A DNA stretch of 64,000 nucleotides. It comes from Marinobacter salicampi. GTDB lineage: Bacteria > Pseudomonadota > Gammaproteobacteria > Pseudomonadales > Oleiphilaceae. The stretch's first letter is position 1, and each line of letters begins with the position of its first letter. The stretch spans positions 372,001-436,000 of the forward strand of contig NZ_JAAMPF010000012.1 in assembly GCF_011074795.1 (NCBI RefSeq), given 5' to 3'. A program made the translations under genes and the position numbers. The notes below the pieces were generated by a model. That model did not search any database. It was given only the letters and a program-made list of their open reading frames with translations, and had not been told where the DNA came from. Positions 36,554 through 43,896 of this stretch are shown here, piece after piece.

Positions 36554-37561
36554 ATGAAACTCGCCACTGTTTCCCAGCCTGGCGGGCTGGACCAACTGAA
36601 AATCACCGACGGACCGGAGCCGGGCGAACCTGGCCCCGGCGAGGTGCGGGTGCGCATTCACGCCAACTCTCTGAACTTCCATGACTACGCTGTGGTTGCC
36701 GGTGCCATACCAACCGCTGATGGCCGCATACCCATGGCCGACGGAGCAGGCGTGGTCGAGGCGACGGGAACCCACGTGAGCGAATTCAAGGTGGGAGACC
36801 ACGTCGTGTCCACCTTCTTTCCGCAATGGGAAAACGGCCCTGCGCCTATCGACAATTTCACTACAACCCCGGGGGACGGCATCGACGGTTACGCCCGCGA
36901 GTACGTGGTGACGCCAGCGAGCTATTTCACACTGGCACCAAAAGGCTTTAGCCACGCCCAGGCGGCGACCCTGACGACCGCCGGACTGACCGCATGGCGA
37001 GCCCTGGTCGTGAACGGCGGCCTCAAGGCCGGTGATACGGTGCTCACACTTGGTACCGGGGGTGTATCCATATTTGCACTGCAGTTCGCGAAAATGATGG
37101 GCGCCCGGGTGATATCGACCTCATCTTCCGATGACAAGCTTGAGCGGCTGAGCGCCCTTGGGGCCGACCACACCATTAACTACAAAACCACCCCGTCCTG
37201 GGGCCAGCGGGTACTTGAACTCACCAACGGCCGGGGTGTGGACCTTGTAATTGAAGTGGGGGGTCCCGGAACCCTGCCGGAATCCATCGACGCCGTTTGC
37301 ATCGGTGGTCACATATCGCTGATCGGCATACTCACCGGCCGGTCCGGCGACGTACCAACCGCAAAGCTGATGGCCAAACAGGCTCGCCTGCAGGGCCTGA
37401 TCGTTGGCAGCCGCGCCCATCAACAGGAAATGATCCGCGCCATCGAAGCAAACGGCCTGCAACCGATGATCGACCGGTCATTCCCGTTGGACGAAATTGC
37501 GGACGCGTTTCGCTACGAGGAATCCGGCAAGCACTTCGGCAAGATCTGCCTGGAGTTCTGA
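36554..37561 (+). CDS. Zinc-type alcohol dehydrogenase / quinone oxidoreductase family protein
   Basis: A 335-residue medium-chain dehydrogenase/reductase. N-terminal GroES-like domain (L-N-F-H-D-Y-A-V-V-A-G, then P-M-A-D-G-A-G-V-V-E), Rossmann domain with V-L-T-L-G-T-G-G-V-S-I-F-A-L-Q-F-A-K. The usual catalytic-zinc Cys and the structural-zinc Cys cluster are absent, which points to a zinc-independent quinone-reductase or enoyl-reductase-like activity with NAD(P)H. GGAGG nine bases before ATG 36554 fixes the start; the open frame upstream overlaps the hydrolase gene. Second gene of an operon with the cysteine hydrolase. Confidence 0.87.
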   Translation: MKLATVSQPGGLDQLKITDGPEPGEPGPGEVRVRIHANSLNFHDYAVVAGAIPTADGRIPMADGAGVVEATGTHVSEFKVGDHVVSTFFPQWENGPAPIDNFTTTPGDGIDGYAREYVVTPASYFTLAPKGFSHAQAATLTTAGLTAWRALVVNGGLKAGDTVLTLGTGGVSIFALQFAKMMGARVISTSSSDDKLERLSALGADHTINYKTTPSWGQRVLELTNGRGVDLVIEVGGPGTLPESIDAVCIGGHISLIGILTGRSGDVPTAKLMAKQARLQGLIVGSRAHQQEMIRAIEANGLQPMIDRSFPLDEIADAFRYEESGKHFGKICLEF

Positions 37562-37575
37562 GCGCCTATACAAAA

Positions 37576-37802
37576 CCAGGAGCCTAACGGCTCCTCGAAA
37601 GCTGAAGCTTCCGCTACATTAAAACACCCTGCCTCGCAGTGTCGGGCGAACGATCGGTCGCAGCGCTCAACACCCCACACCTCAGCATCAGGCACCGGTC
37701 TTTCGTAGCGGAAGCTTCAGCTTTCGTGCACACCGAAGGGGTGCCCAACATCTCGGCCCACCGGGAGCCTGGCAGCTCCTCGAAAGCTAAAGCTTCCGTT
37801 GC
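37576..37802. repeat. Structured repeat array C
   Basis: A right half-module (37576-37617; hairpin GGAGCC-TAAC-GGCTCC plus arm 37596-37617) begins 15 bases after the reductase stop. After an 87-base spacer comes a full module (37705-37802) whose right arm carries two changes. Unlike the other arrays it lies between two genes in the same direction and just upstream of the siderophore-receptor promoter. Confidence 0.85.
37705..37802 (+). repeat. Full structured repeat module (array C)
   Basis: 98 bases. Left arm 37705-37726, hairpin GCACACC-GAA-GGGGTGC, middle, GGAGC-CTGGCA-GCTCC, right arm 37781-37802 with two substitutions compared with the other copies. Confidence 0.8.
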
Positions 37803-37843
37803 ATTCGAACTCCCCGCCTTCTTGCTTCTTTAATCTACATCTT

Positions 37844-37862
37844 AATGCGAACAATTTTTATT
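37844..37862. promoter_or_regulatory. Probable Fur box
   Basis: The 19-base site AATGCGAACAATTTTTATT matches the palindromic Fur pattern AATGAGAATNATTCTCATT at 14 of 18 defined positions. It lies directly upstream of, and touching, the -35 region of the TonB receptor gene, where Fe-Fur would block transcription when iron is plentiful. Confidence 0.6.
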
Positions 37863-37889
37863 TGTTTTTAAAAATTGCCTATATATAAT
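37862..37889 (+). promoter_or_regulatory. Probable promoter of the siderophore receptor gene
   Basis: TATAAT at 37884-37889 is a perfect -10 element. TTGTTT at 37862-37867 is a weak -35 at 16-base spacing. The region is markedly AT-rich and the Fur box overlaps the -35. Confidence 0.6.
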
Positions 37890-37950
37890 GCGCGTCTCTT
37901 AAACTTTTAATCCAGTTCCACGTTTAACACTGCCCCGTACAGAGGACATT

Positions 37951-40191
37951 ATGAACAGATCCGCATTAACTCGCAGCGGCATTTCATTCACCGTGAAGCC
38001 ATTGAATCTGGCGATCAAGGCATCGGTAGCCAGCATCGCATTCGCAACGTTTTCGACGGCCCACGCCCAGGAAACTTCCACAGATTCAAATGACGCCAGC
38101 ACTGAGGCGGTGCAACTGGAAGCCATCGAGGTAACGGCGGAAGCCGACAAAAACCCGGGGGCAGACCCTGCCGAAGAATATACCGGCCAGAAAAGCCGGG
38201 CTTCTTCGGGCCTGCCGCTTTCGGTCAGTGAGACACCTCAGTCGGTCACAATGATCACTGAGAAACGCATGCAAGACCAGAATCTCACCACCGTCAATGA
38301 CGCACTGGCGCAGGCCACGGGTATTTCCGTAAAAGAATACGACAGCGCCCGGCAATTCTATTTTGCCCGGGGCTTCGAGATCACCAACTACCTGATCGAC
38401 GGCGTTCCAACCCCCTTCGATCCAGGCTGGGGTACCGGCGAAAACCTCTCCAGCGCCAGGCAGTACGAACAGGTGGAGATCGTCAAGGGCCCAACCGGAC
38501 TGATGAGCGGCATTGGTGACCCATCGGCTGCGATAAACCTGGTGAGAAAGCGCGCCGACTCAGGGGAGTTCAATGGCTCTGCGATCGTTGGCGGAGGCAG
38601 TCGTAACGAAGCCCAGGCCGCCCTGGATGTAGCCTCGGCACTCAACGAAGACAAAACGGTCCGCGGGCGTGCGGTAGTGAGCCACGAGCAGCAGGACTCT
38701 TTCCGTGACGTCGGCGCCAGTGAAAACAGCCTGGTCTACCTGACCACTGAGATGGACCTTTCTGCCAACACCCTGCTGACCCTGGGCGCAAGCTATCAGC
38801 GCAATGACAATGATGCGCCGACCTGGGGCGGCCTGCCCCTCTGGTATGACGATGGCACGCGCACTGACTGGAGTCGCTCCAAGACCACTGCGGCCGACTG
38901 GGCATACTGGGACAGTACCCACAAGAATGCATTTGCTGAACTGGGTCATTATCTCAATGAAGATTGGCAGATTAATGCACGCTTCAATTATGGGGAATCC
39001 GACAGCGACTCCCGGCTACTGTACGTAACGGGCGCCCCCAACCGGGAAACTGGCGAGGGAATTTCCGCGTTTAAAGGCGGCAACTTCAGGACCGACTCCA
39101 AGTACTCCATGGTGGACCTGTTTGCCTCTGGCCAATACGGCCTGTTCGGACGCGACCATGACGCCACCTTCGGTGTCTCCCGCGCCGAGCGTGAGTTCGT
39201 TGCCCACTCGCACAATGCCACCAGCGTCGCGCCTATTGGGGACTTCAACAAATGGGACGGCCGCGGTTACCCCGAGCACGAGTGGGGACCGGAATTCCTC
39301 TACGAAAAGCGCACTGATACCCAGCTGGCGCTTTATGGCTCCACCCGCCTGAACGTTACCGACAGGCTGAAGGCCATAATCGGCGCCCGGGTCACCGACC
39401 TTGAAGTTGACCGCGCTGAAGCTGCGTACAACAAAGAGCAGAGCATCGAGCACGACGTTGTCTCCCCGTACTTTGGTCTGCTGTACGACATCAATGAAAT
39501 CTACACCGCCTATGCGTCGTACACCGACATTTTCAATCCCCAGGATGAGCTCGACGCCTCAGGTGAAAACCTTGATCCGATCGAGGGCGCGAGTTACGAG
39601 CTGGGTGTAAAGGCCGGCTTTATGAATGACCGGCTGGTCGCAACAGCGGCGGTGTTCCGCATTGAGCAGGACAACCTGGCCCAGGCTGATGGCAGCAGTT
39701 TCGTTGCCGGCACCACCGATCAGGCCTTTCGAGAGGCCGAAGGCGCTACCTCGGAAGGGATCGAACTGGAACTCGCCGGAGCCATTCGTGAGGGCTGGGA
39801 TGTGCAACTGGGTGCCACCTACTACGAAGCTGAAGACGCCAACGGCGAGGATGTGAACACCAACCAGCCGCGCAAGCTTCTGAAAAGCTTTACCACCTAC
39901 CGGCTACCGGGTGCGTTTAATCAGCTGACCATCGGCGGCGGCGTGAATTGGGAAAGCTCGGTCTATGCCGATGCCACCAACCCGGTCACCGGCAACCCGG
40001 AAAAGGTCGAGCAGGACTCGCTGACACTGGTGAACCTGATGGCGAGGTACCAGTTCACCGAAGAGCTCAATGTGCAGTTAAACGTTGATAACGTAACGGA
40101 TGAGAAGTACTTCACTAACATTGGACAGTTTGGCCAGGTGGCCTATGGCGAGCCGCGTACGGTCTCGCTGACGGGCAAGTACAACTTCTAG
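37951..40191 (+). CDS. TonB-dependent siderophore receptor
   Basis: A 746-residue outer-membrane receptor. It has a signal peptide ending T-A-H-A (about residue 39), then an N-terminal region with the Q-L-E-A-I-E-V-T-A TonB-box-like segment. The plug domain (about 75-180: P-Q-S-V-T-M-I-T and Y-L-I-D-G-V-P) is followed by a 22-strand barrel ending in Phe (G-K-Y-N-F). The long plug and the segment Q-F-Y-F-A-R-G-F-E-I-T match the siderophore-receptor subfamily (FhuE/FpvA type), so a hydroxamate-like ferric siderophore is a reasonable guess. The start follows AGAGGAC. No siderophore synthesis genes are near. The upstream Fur box implies iron repression. Confidence 0.92.
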   Translation: MNRSALTRSGISFTVKPLNLAIKASVASIAFATFSTAHAQETSTDSNDASTEAVQLEAIEVTAEADKNPGADPAEEYTGQKSRASSGLPLSVSETPQSVTMITEKRMQDQNLTTVNDALAQATGISVKEYDSARQFYFARGFEITNYLIDGVPTPFDPGWGTGENLSSARQYEQVEIVKGPTGLMSGIGDPSAAINLVRKRADSGEFNGSAIVGGGSRNEAQAALDVASALNEDKTVRGRAVVSHEQQDSFRDVGASENSLVYLTTEMDLSANTLLTLGASYQRNDNDAPTWGGLPLWYDDGTRTDWSRSKTTAADWAYWDSTHKNAFAELGHYLNEDWQINARFNYGESDSDSRLLYVTGAPNRETGEGISAFKGGNFRTDSKYSMVDLFASGQYGLFGRDHDATFGVSRAEREFVAHSHNATSVAPIGDFNKWDGRGYPEHEWGPEFLYEKRTDTQLALYGSTRLNVTDRLKAIIGARVTDLEVDRAEAAYNKEQSIEHDVVSPYFGLLYDINEIYTAYASYTDIFNPQDELDASGENLDPIEGASYELGVKAGFMNDRLVATAAVFRIEQDNLAQADGSSFVAGTTDQAFREAEGATSEGIELELAGAIREGWDVQLGATYYEAEDANGEDVNTNQPRKLLKSFTTYRLPGAFNQLTIGGGVNWESSVYADATNPVTGNPEKVEQDSLTLVNLMARYQFTEELNVQLNVDNVTDEKYFTNIGQFGQVAYGEPRTVSLTGKYNF

Positions 40192-40211
40192 TCCATGCGG
40201 ACGGCAGTCAG

Positions 40212-40240
40212 AGCCCCGGTTACATAGCCGGGGCTTTTTT
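40212..40240 (+). terminator. Rho-independent terminator of the siderophore receptor
   Basis: AGCCCCGG (40212-40219) pairs with CCGGGGCT (40228-40235), loop of 8, followed by TTTTTT. Located 20 bases after the stop codon. Confidence 0.85.
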
Positions 40241-40302
40241 GTGTCTTGGAAACCGCTACAGTAAAACCATGGATACGAAAAAATGAACGAAAGGACAACT
40301 CC

Positions 40303-41127
40303 ATGGCGGATAACCCGATCCCTTTCCCTGCCGAGCCCTGGTTCTTCGAGCCCGGCAAGCCCCGACTGGCGGACTATCCCTGCAAAGTAGCGGACGCTTC
40401 CACCTTGCCGAACCTGGAAACCAGCCTGAAAGCGATCGGTGAGTACCAGCGCAGGCTCTGGGCCAATCGCGAGAAAGCGGTGCTGCTGATCGTCCACGGC
40501 ACCGATGCCAGCGGCAAGGACAGTCTGATCCGTACCCTGGCCGCCTACATGGACCCGGCAGGCTTCCATGCCTGGTCCTTTTCCCGCCCCGGAGGCGCTG
40601 AGAAACACCACGACTTTCTGTGGCGTGTCACACCCATGCTTCCCGCCTTCGGAGAGGTCGCGGCCTTTAACCGCAGTCATCATGAAGCGGTGATCGCCGA
40701 GCGTGCCTGGCCGGTATGGCAGCTGCACCGCTACAACTGGGAAGCACGCTACGCATCAATACGCTTTTTCGAGCGGCATCTGGTTCAGGAAGGCACCACC
40801 GTGCTCAAGTTCTGGCTCAATCTTTCAGCAGACGAGCACCGGCGCCGACTTCTCAAGCGACTCGATAAGCCCCACAAGCAATGGAAGTTCGACCCGTCCG
40901 ATATCGAGGCCTGGGAACGCCGTGATGAGCTGCTCGGCTACGCCGAAGAGGCCCTTGCCGCCACTCACCTGCCGGAAGCACCCTGGCTGATCATTCCCGG
41001 TGACAGCAAGCCCAACGCCCGCGCCATTATCGCTCGCCTGCTGGCAGACAAACTGCGCGAACTGGCCCCGGAGTATCCCTCCGCTGACAAAGCCCTACTT
41101 GCGCGGTACCGGCGCATGCTCGAGTAG
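40303..41127 (+). CDS. Polyphosphate kinase 2 family protein (PPK2)
   Basis: A 274-residue kinase of the PPK2 clan, which uses polyphosphate to phosphorylate nucleotides. The Walker A-like loop is H-G-T-D-A-S-G-K-D-S (about 65-74) and the lid region includes K-F-D-P-S-D-I-E-A-W-E-R-R. The usual F-N-R-S-Y-Y-E motif reads F-N-R-S-H-H-E-A-V (122-130), so two aromatic residues are histidines. This may change nucleotide selection. The length fits class I one-domain PPK2 proteins. AAAGGAC precedes the ATG at 40303; the longer frame upstream is not used. Repeat array D follows. Confidence 0.85.
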   Translation: MADNPIPFPAEPWFFEPGKPRLADYPCKVADASTLPNLETSLKAIGEYQRRLWANREKAVLLIVHGTDASGKDSLIRTLAAYMDPAGFHAWSFSRPGGAEKHHDFLWRVTPMLPAFGEVAAFNRSHHEAVIAERAWPVWQLHRYNWEARYASIRFFERHLVQEGTTVLKFWLNLSADEHRRRLLKRLDKPHKQWKFDPSDIEAWERRDELLGYAEEALAATHLPEAPWLIIPGDSKPNARAIIARLLADKLRELAPEYPSADKALLARYRRMLE

Positions 41128-41144
41128 TCGGAGTATGATATTTC

Positions 41145-41244
41145 GTAGCGGAAGCTTCAGCTTTCGTGCACACCGAAGGGGTGCCCAGCATCGCGACTAA
41201 ACTCGGGAGCCTTACGGCTCCTCGAAAGCTGAAGCTTCCGCTAC
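41145..41244 (+). repeat. Full structured repeat module (array D, first)
   Basis: Left arm 41145-41166, hairpin GCACACC-GAA-GGGGTGC at 41168-41184, hairpin GGAGCC-TTAC-GGCTCC, right arm 41223-41244, the exact reverse complement of the left. Confidence 0.88.
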
Positions 41245-41370
41245 ATTAAAATAACCTACACCGCAGCTGCAGGGGTTTGCTCGTCCCTTACGTTCAAATG
41301 CCCTATCAGGGGGTCGGTCGTTCATCCGTTTTAAACGCCCGACAATACGGCATCAGGCATCCGATCTTTT

Positions 41371-41470
41371 GTAGCGGAAGCTTCAGCTTTCGTGCACACC
41401 GAAGGGGTGCCCATGACTTCGACCTACCTTGGGAGCCTGACGGCTCCTCGAAAGCTGAAGCTTCCGCTAC
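41371..41470 (+). repeat. Full structured repeat module (array D, second)
   Basis: Same order as the first copy, with hairpin GGAGCC-TGAC-GGCTCC. Arms 41371-41392 and 41449-41470 are identical to those of the first module; the middle differs. Confidence 0.88.
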
Positions 41471-41497
41471 CTTTGCTCGACTTACGCAGCAGGCACT

Positions 41498-41842
41498 TCA
41501 GCCACAGCACTTCTTGAACTTGAGGCCACTACCGCAGTGACACGGCTCATTTCGGGCAGGCAGCTTGTCCTGTCTGACAGTTGCGCCTTTGTTCAGCACG
41601 GCAGTCAGCCCGGCGATGGACTCGACGGCTCCCTCACGGGTATCAACGATGATGTCAGCGTGCAGTTGATGTTCACAAACCGTCGCTTCAATCTCCTGCT
41701 TCCGGGCTTCGCTTGTCACCACCAGCTCTAACGGAAACTTTTTGCTGCCCGTTCGCTTGTTGGCATCGGGCTGGTAACCGCCGTAAGCGGTGTGGTGCTG
41801 ACGGGCGTCCTGCCTGCCTTTGAAGAAAAACTTATCGGACAT
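41498..41842 (-). CDS. PBPRA1643-type SWIM/SEC-C metal-binding protein
   Basis: A 114-residue protein starting M-S-D-K-F-F-F-K-G-R-Q-D-A-R and ending in the SEC-C motif N-E-P-C-H-C-G-S-G-L-K-F-K-K-C-C, which binds one zinc ion. These two ends match the PBPRA1643 family. In SecA the same motif contacts SecB and ribosomes; for this family no function is known. Cytoplasmic. Single gene, convergent with PPK2 across repeat array D. Confidence 0.85.
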   Translation of the reverse strand: MSDKFFFKGRQDARQHHTAYGGYQPDANKRTGSKKFPLELVVTSEARKQEIEATVCEHQLHADIIVDTREGAVESIAGLTAVLNKGATVRQDKLPARNEPCHCGSGLKFKKCCG

Positions 41843-41964
41843 TTCTGAAATCCTGCTGCAACGGGAGGGTGGATAGCGGACGGAAACGTGACTGCCAAAA
41901 GGCGCACGTCTTTTAGCATGCTTATGGGCCAGGGGATATAGGTATTGCTGGCCGGATAGCGAAT

Positions 41965-41990
41965 AAAAAAGGACCCCTCAGGGTCCTTTT
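41965..41990. terminator. Rho-independent terminator of the ice-binding protein gene
   Basis: GGACCC (41971-41976) pairs with GGGTCC (41981-41986), CTCA loop, flanked by six A and four T, so it could act in both directions. It lies about 65 bases after the stop of the ice-binding gene. Confidence 0.8.
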
Positions 41991-42053
41991 CCAAGTGGGG
42001 ACGAAGCCCCGTGCGGTTGTGTGCGGAAGACTCTCCGCAAACGCCCGCGCTAC

Positions 42054-43523
42054 TTATTCAGCCGGCTGATTCACGTCGTTGCCGATCAGCGTCACTGCGG
42101 TCTGCACCAGGGCACGACCGTTCAGGACCGCGCCAGACTTCATGGCGACAGCAGTCTTTCCCAAGATAACGCCATTAAAAGTTGTGCCGGCTTGTAGTGT
42201 TACCTCGCCTGCAACCTGCCAGAAGATATTCTGTGGCAGGGCGCCTCCGGTCAAGATTATTGACTTGCCGTCCTGCAGTTTCAGGTCTTGGTCAATCTGG
42301 AAGATCCAGACATCGGTAGCACTGCCGTTAAGAGTCACGTCGGACGTTACCAGAACGACAGACCCCCACTTGTAAAGGCCTGGGTCCAGAGTCAGCCCAC
42401 CAATTTCACCGGCACCTAGCTCGGTAAAGTCCGGATCAGTACGGCCAGCAGCCTCTGCGTAGGCGGTTTCCATATCGCTGACTGCTGTGGTAAGGGTCTT
42501 CGGTATGGGCGCCGCCATATCCGCCCCAAACAGTTTGCCGGTCACCAGGGCAGATGTTGCATAGGTACCATCAGAACTCAGCACATAATCAAAACCGGCA
42601 AGTAAAGAGAGCGCCCCTGGGCTGACGGCAATGTCGCCGAGAATATCGGTGGTACCGGTGGTGGTAATCCCTGTTTTCGTCAGGAGCACATAGTTGCCTG
42701 CGCTACCAAGATCGACAGCCGCCGGGCTTGAGGATATGTCAGCACCGGTTGTGAAGGTCAATGAGGTCGCTGCCAGAGCAATACCTGCCAGGTCTTTAAT
42801 GGAGGTGCTCAGACTCAGTGTATGAGGCGTAGTTACCGCAAGAGCTGTATCCGGTGAAAACACCACTGTTGTGGGATTCACATAGGACAGGGTGCCCGCT
42901 ACAACTTCGCTGGCCGTATCGTCAGTCAGCGTAATATTGGCTGCACGCACGGTGGCCGGGTCAATGGCTTCGGTAAACACCATATTGAGCTTGATGTTCC
43001 GCAGAACCCCGGTTTCACCATTGGCTGGGTTGGTTGCCGTGATGTTGAGCTCAGGCGCTGTGGTATCTACCGTCACCCCTGTCTCGAAAGACCAGACAAA
43101 ATCTTCTACCAGCGCGTGCCCCTTTCCGTCTTCAACGTCCGTGCTGACGGTCGCGGTATACACGGTGGAGGCCGAGAGCTTGCTGCCAGGGCTTAAAGTC
43201 GCCGTCTTGGTGGGCGCATCGTAGGAAACAGGGCCATTGATGGCGGCCTCGCTCGCACCTTGCAATGTAAAGCTGGCTTCATTCACGGTCTCACTGCTCA
43301 CTGCGTTATTGAAGACGGCAACGACCTTGCTGTTGGTGCCAATGACAGTAGAACCATCTGCTGGCGCAGTGGACGTCACTGCCAGGGCCGCAACGACCAG
43401 AGGCTCATCAACGTTAGAAGTGTTACTGCTGGAGCTGCTGTCAGAGCATGCCGAAAGAGACAAAGCCGATAAAACAAATAAGGTACTGAATAAATATCTA
43501 GCGGTATTGCGGGGGAAATTCAT
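42054..43523 (-). CDS. DUF3494 ice-binding lipoprotein with Ig-like domains
   Basis: A 489-residue exported protein. A lipoprotein signal (L-S-A-L-S-L-S-A-C, Cys26) and a serine linker lead to two Big_5/SbsA-type Ig-like domains (about 45-150 and 155-262), then a DUF3494 domain (about 270-487; start A-V-D-L-G-S-A-G-N-Y-V-L-L-T-K-T-G-I, end N-G-R-A-L-V-Q-T-A-V-T-L-I-G-N). DUF3494 folds as a beta-solenoid that binds ice in known antifreeze proteins. The Ig-like repeats likely hold it away from the outer membrane. No typical ribosome-binding site is visible. Upstream is an AT-rich 370-bp gap; a good terminator follows. Confidence 0.87.
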   Translation of the reverse strand: MNFPRNTARYLFSTLFVLSALSLSACSDSSSSSNTSNVDEPLVVAALAVTSTAPADGSTVIGTNSKVVAVFNNAVSSETVNEASFTLQGASEAAINGPVSYDAPTKTATLSPGSKLSASTVYTATVSTDVEDGKGHALVEDFVWSFETGVTVDTTAPELNITATNPANGETGVLRNIKLNMVFTEAIDPATVRAANITLTDDTASEVVAGTLSYVNPTTVVFSPDTALAVTTPHTLSLSTSIKDLAGIALAATSLTFTTGADISSSPAAVDLGSAGNYVLLTKTGITTTGTTDILGDIAVSPGALSLLAGFDYVLSSDGTYATSALVTGKLFGADMAAPIPKTLTTAVSDMETAYAEAAGRTDPDFTELGAGEIGGLTLDPGLYKWGSVVLVTSDVTLNGSATDVWIFQIDQDLKLQDGKSIILTGGALPQNIFWQVAGEVTLQAGTTFNGVILGKTAVAMKSGAVLNGRALVQTAVTLIGNDVNQPAE

Positions 43524-43896
43524 TATTATTGCCTGCTGCTTTATTCTACCCCTTCATAGGGGCAGAGGTGGAACCGAATAATAAATAACCATTCAGTTCC
43601 GGGACGCCTGATGCACTCGCAACTATTTATTAATTCGCAAGAATTGCCATCACTGCGCTGTTGGTAAATCTGTTGCGGCCACAAATTGGTTAAGCCACGC
43701 TCTCTTTTATTCCTTATTAAATAAACAAGCCATTTATATCGTGTGTCGAATTATATCTGCTTAGAAATGAAGGGCCCGCGGGCATGGCTGGAACAATAGG
43801 AGCGGAGACTTTCAGGAACTTAAAATGCGTTTATTGCTCAGGAAGTCAGCCGCGATCATCCATTGGCATCGCGGCCAGGTACTCAGGGGCGGCCGC
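43524..43896. other. AT-rich intergenic region upstream of the ice-binding gene
   Basis: 373 bases, richer in A/T than its surroundings (notably 43580-43760), presumably with the promoter of the ice-binding gene. A small hairpin CCCCT-TCAT-AGGGG lies about 25 bases before the ATG. GCCGCGAT/ATCGCGGC (43849-43875) follows the chemoreceptor gene. No coding frame was recognised. Confidence 0.45.
43849..43875 (-). terminator. Stem-loop downstream of the chemoreceptor gene
   Basis: Perfect 8-bp stem (43849-43856 with 43868-43875) and an 11-base loop, about 20 bases after the stop codon. There is no T-run, so function as a terminator is uncertain. Confidence 0.4.

Larger units (their letters stand above)
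41145..41470. repeat. Structured repeat array D (two full modules)
   Basis: Two full 100-base modules in the same orientation (41145-41244 and 41371-41470) separated by 126 bases, between the convergent PPK2 and SEC-C genes. The spacer begins ATTAAAATAACC and contains CCGCAG and CATCAGGCATC, which recur in the spacers of arrays B and C. So the repeating unit is module plus spacer. Confidence 0.88.

Noticed and set aside
34531..41470. The repeats considered as a CRISPR array
   Set aside because: Arms are inverted rather than direct, spacers between modules are related to each other, spacing is irregular and no cas gene is present.
34531..41470. The repeats considered as insertion sequences
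   Set aside because: There is no transposase coding capacity; the largest unit is about 225 bases. A MITE-like origin remains possible.
43550..43563. CCCCT-TCAT-AGGGG hairpin in the leader of the ice-binding gene, considered as an RNA thermometer
   Set aside because: The stem does not include the start codon or a ribosome-binding site, so it cannot mask them in the usual way.
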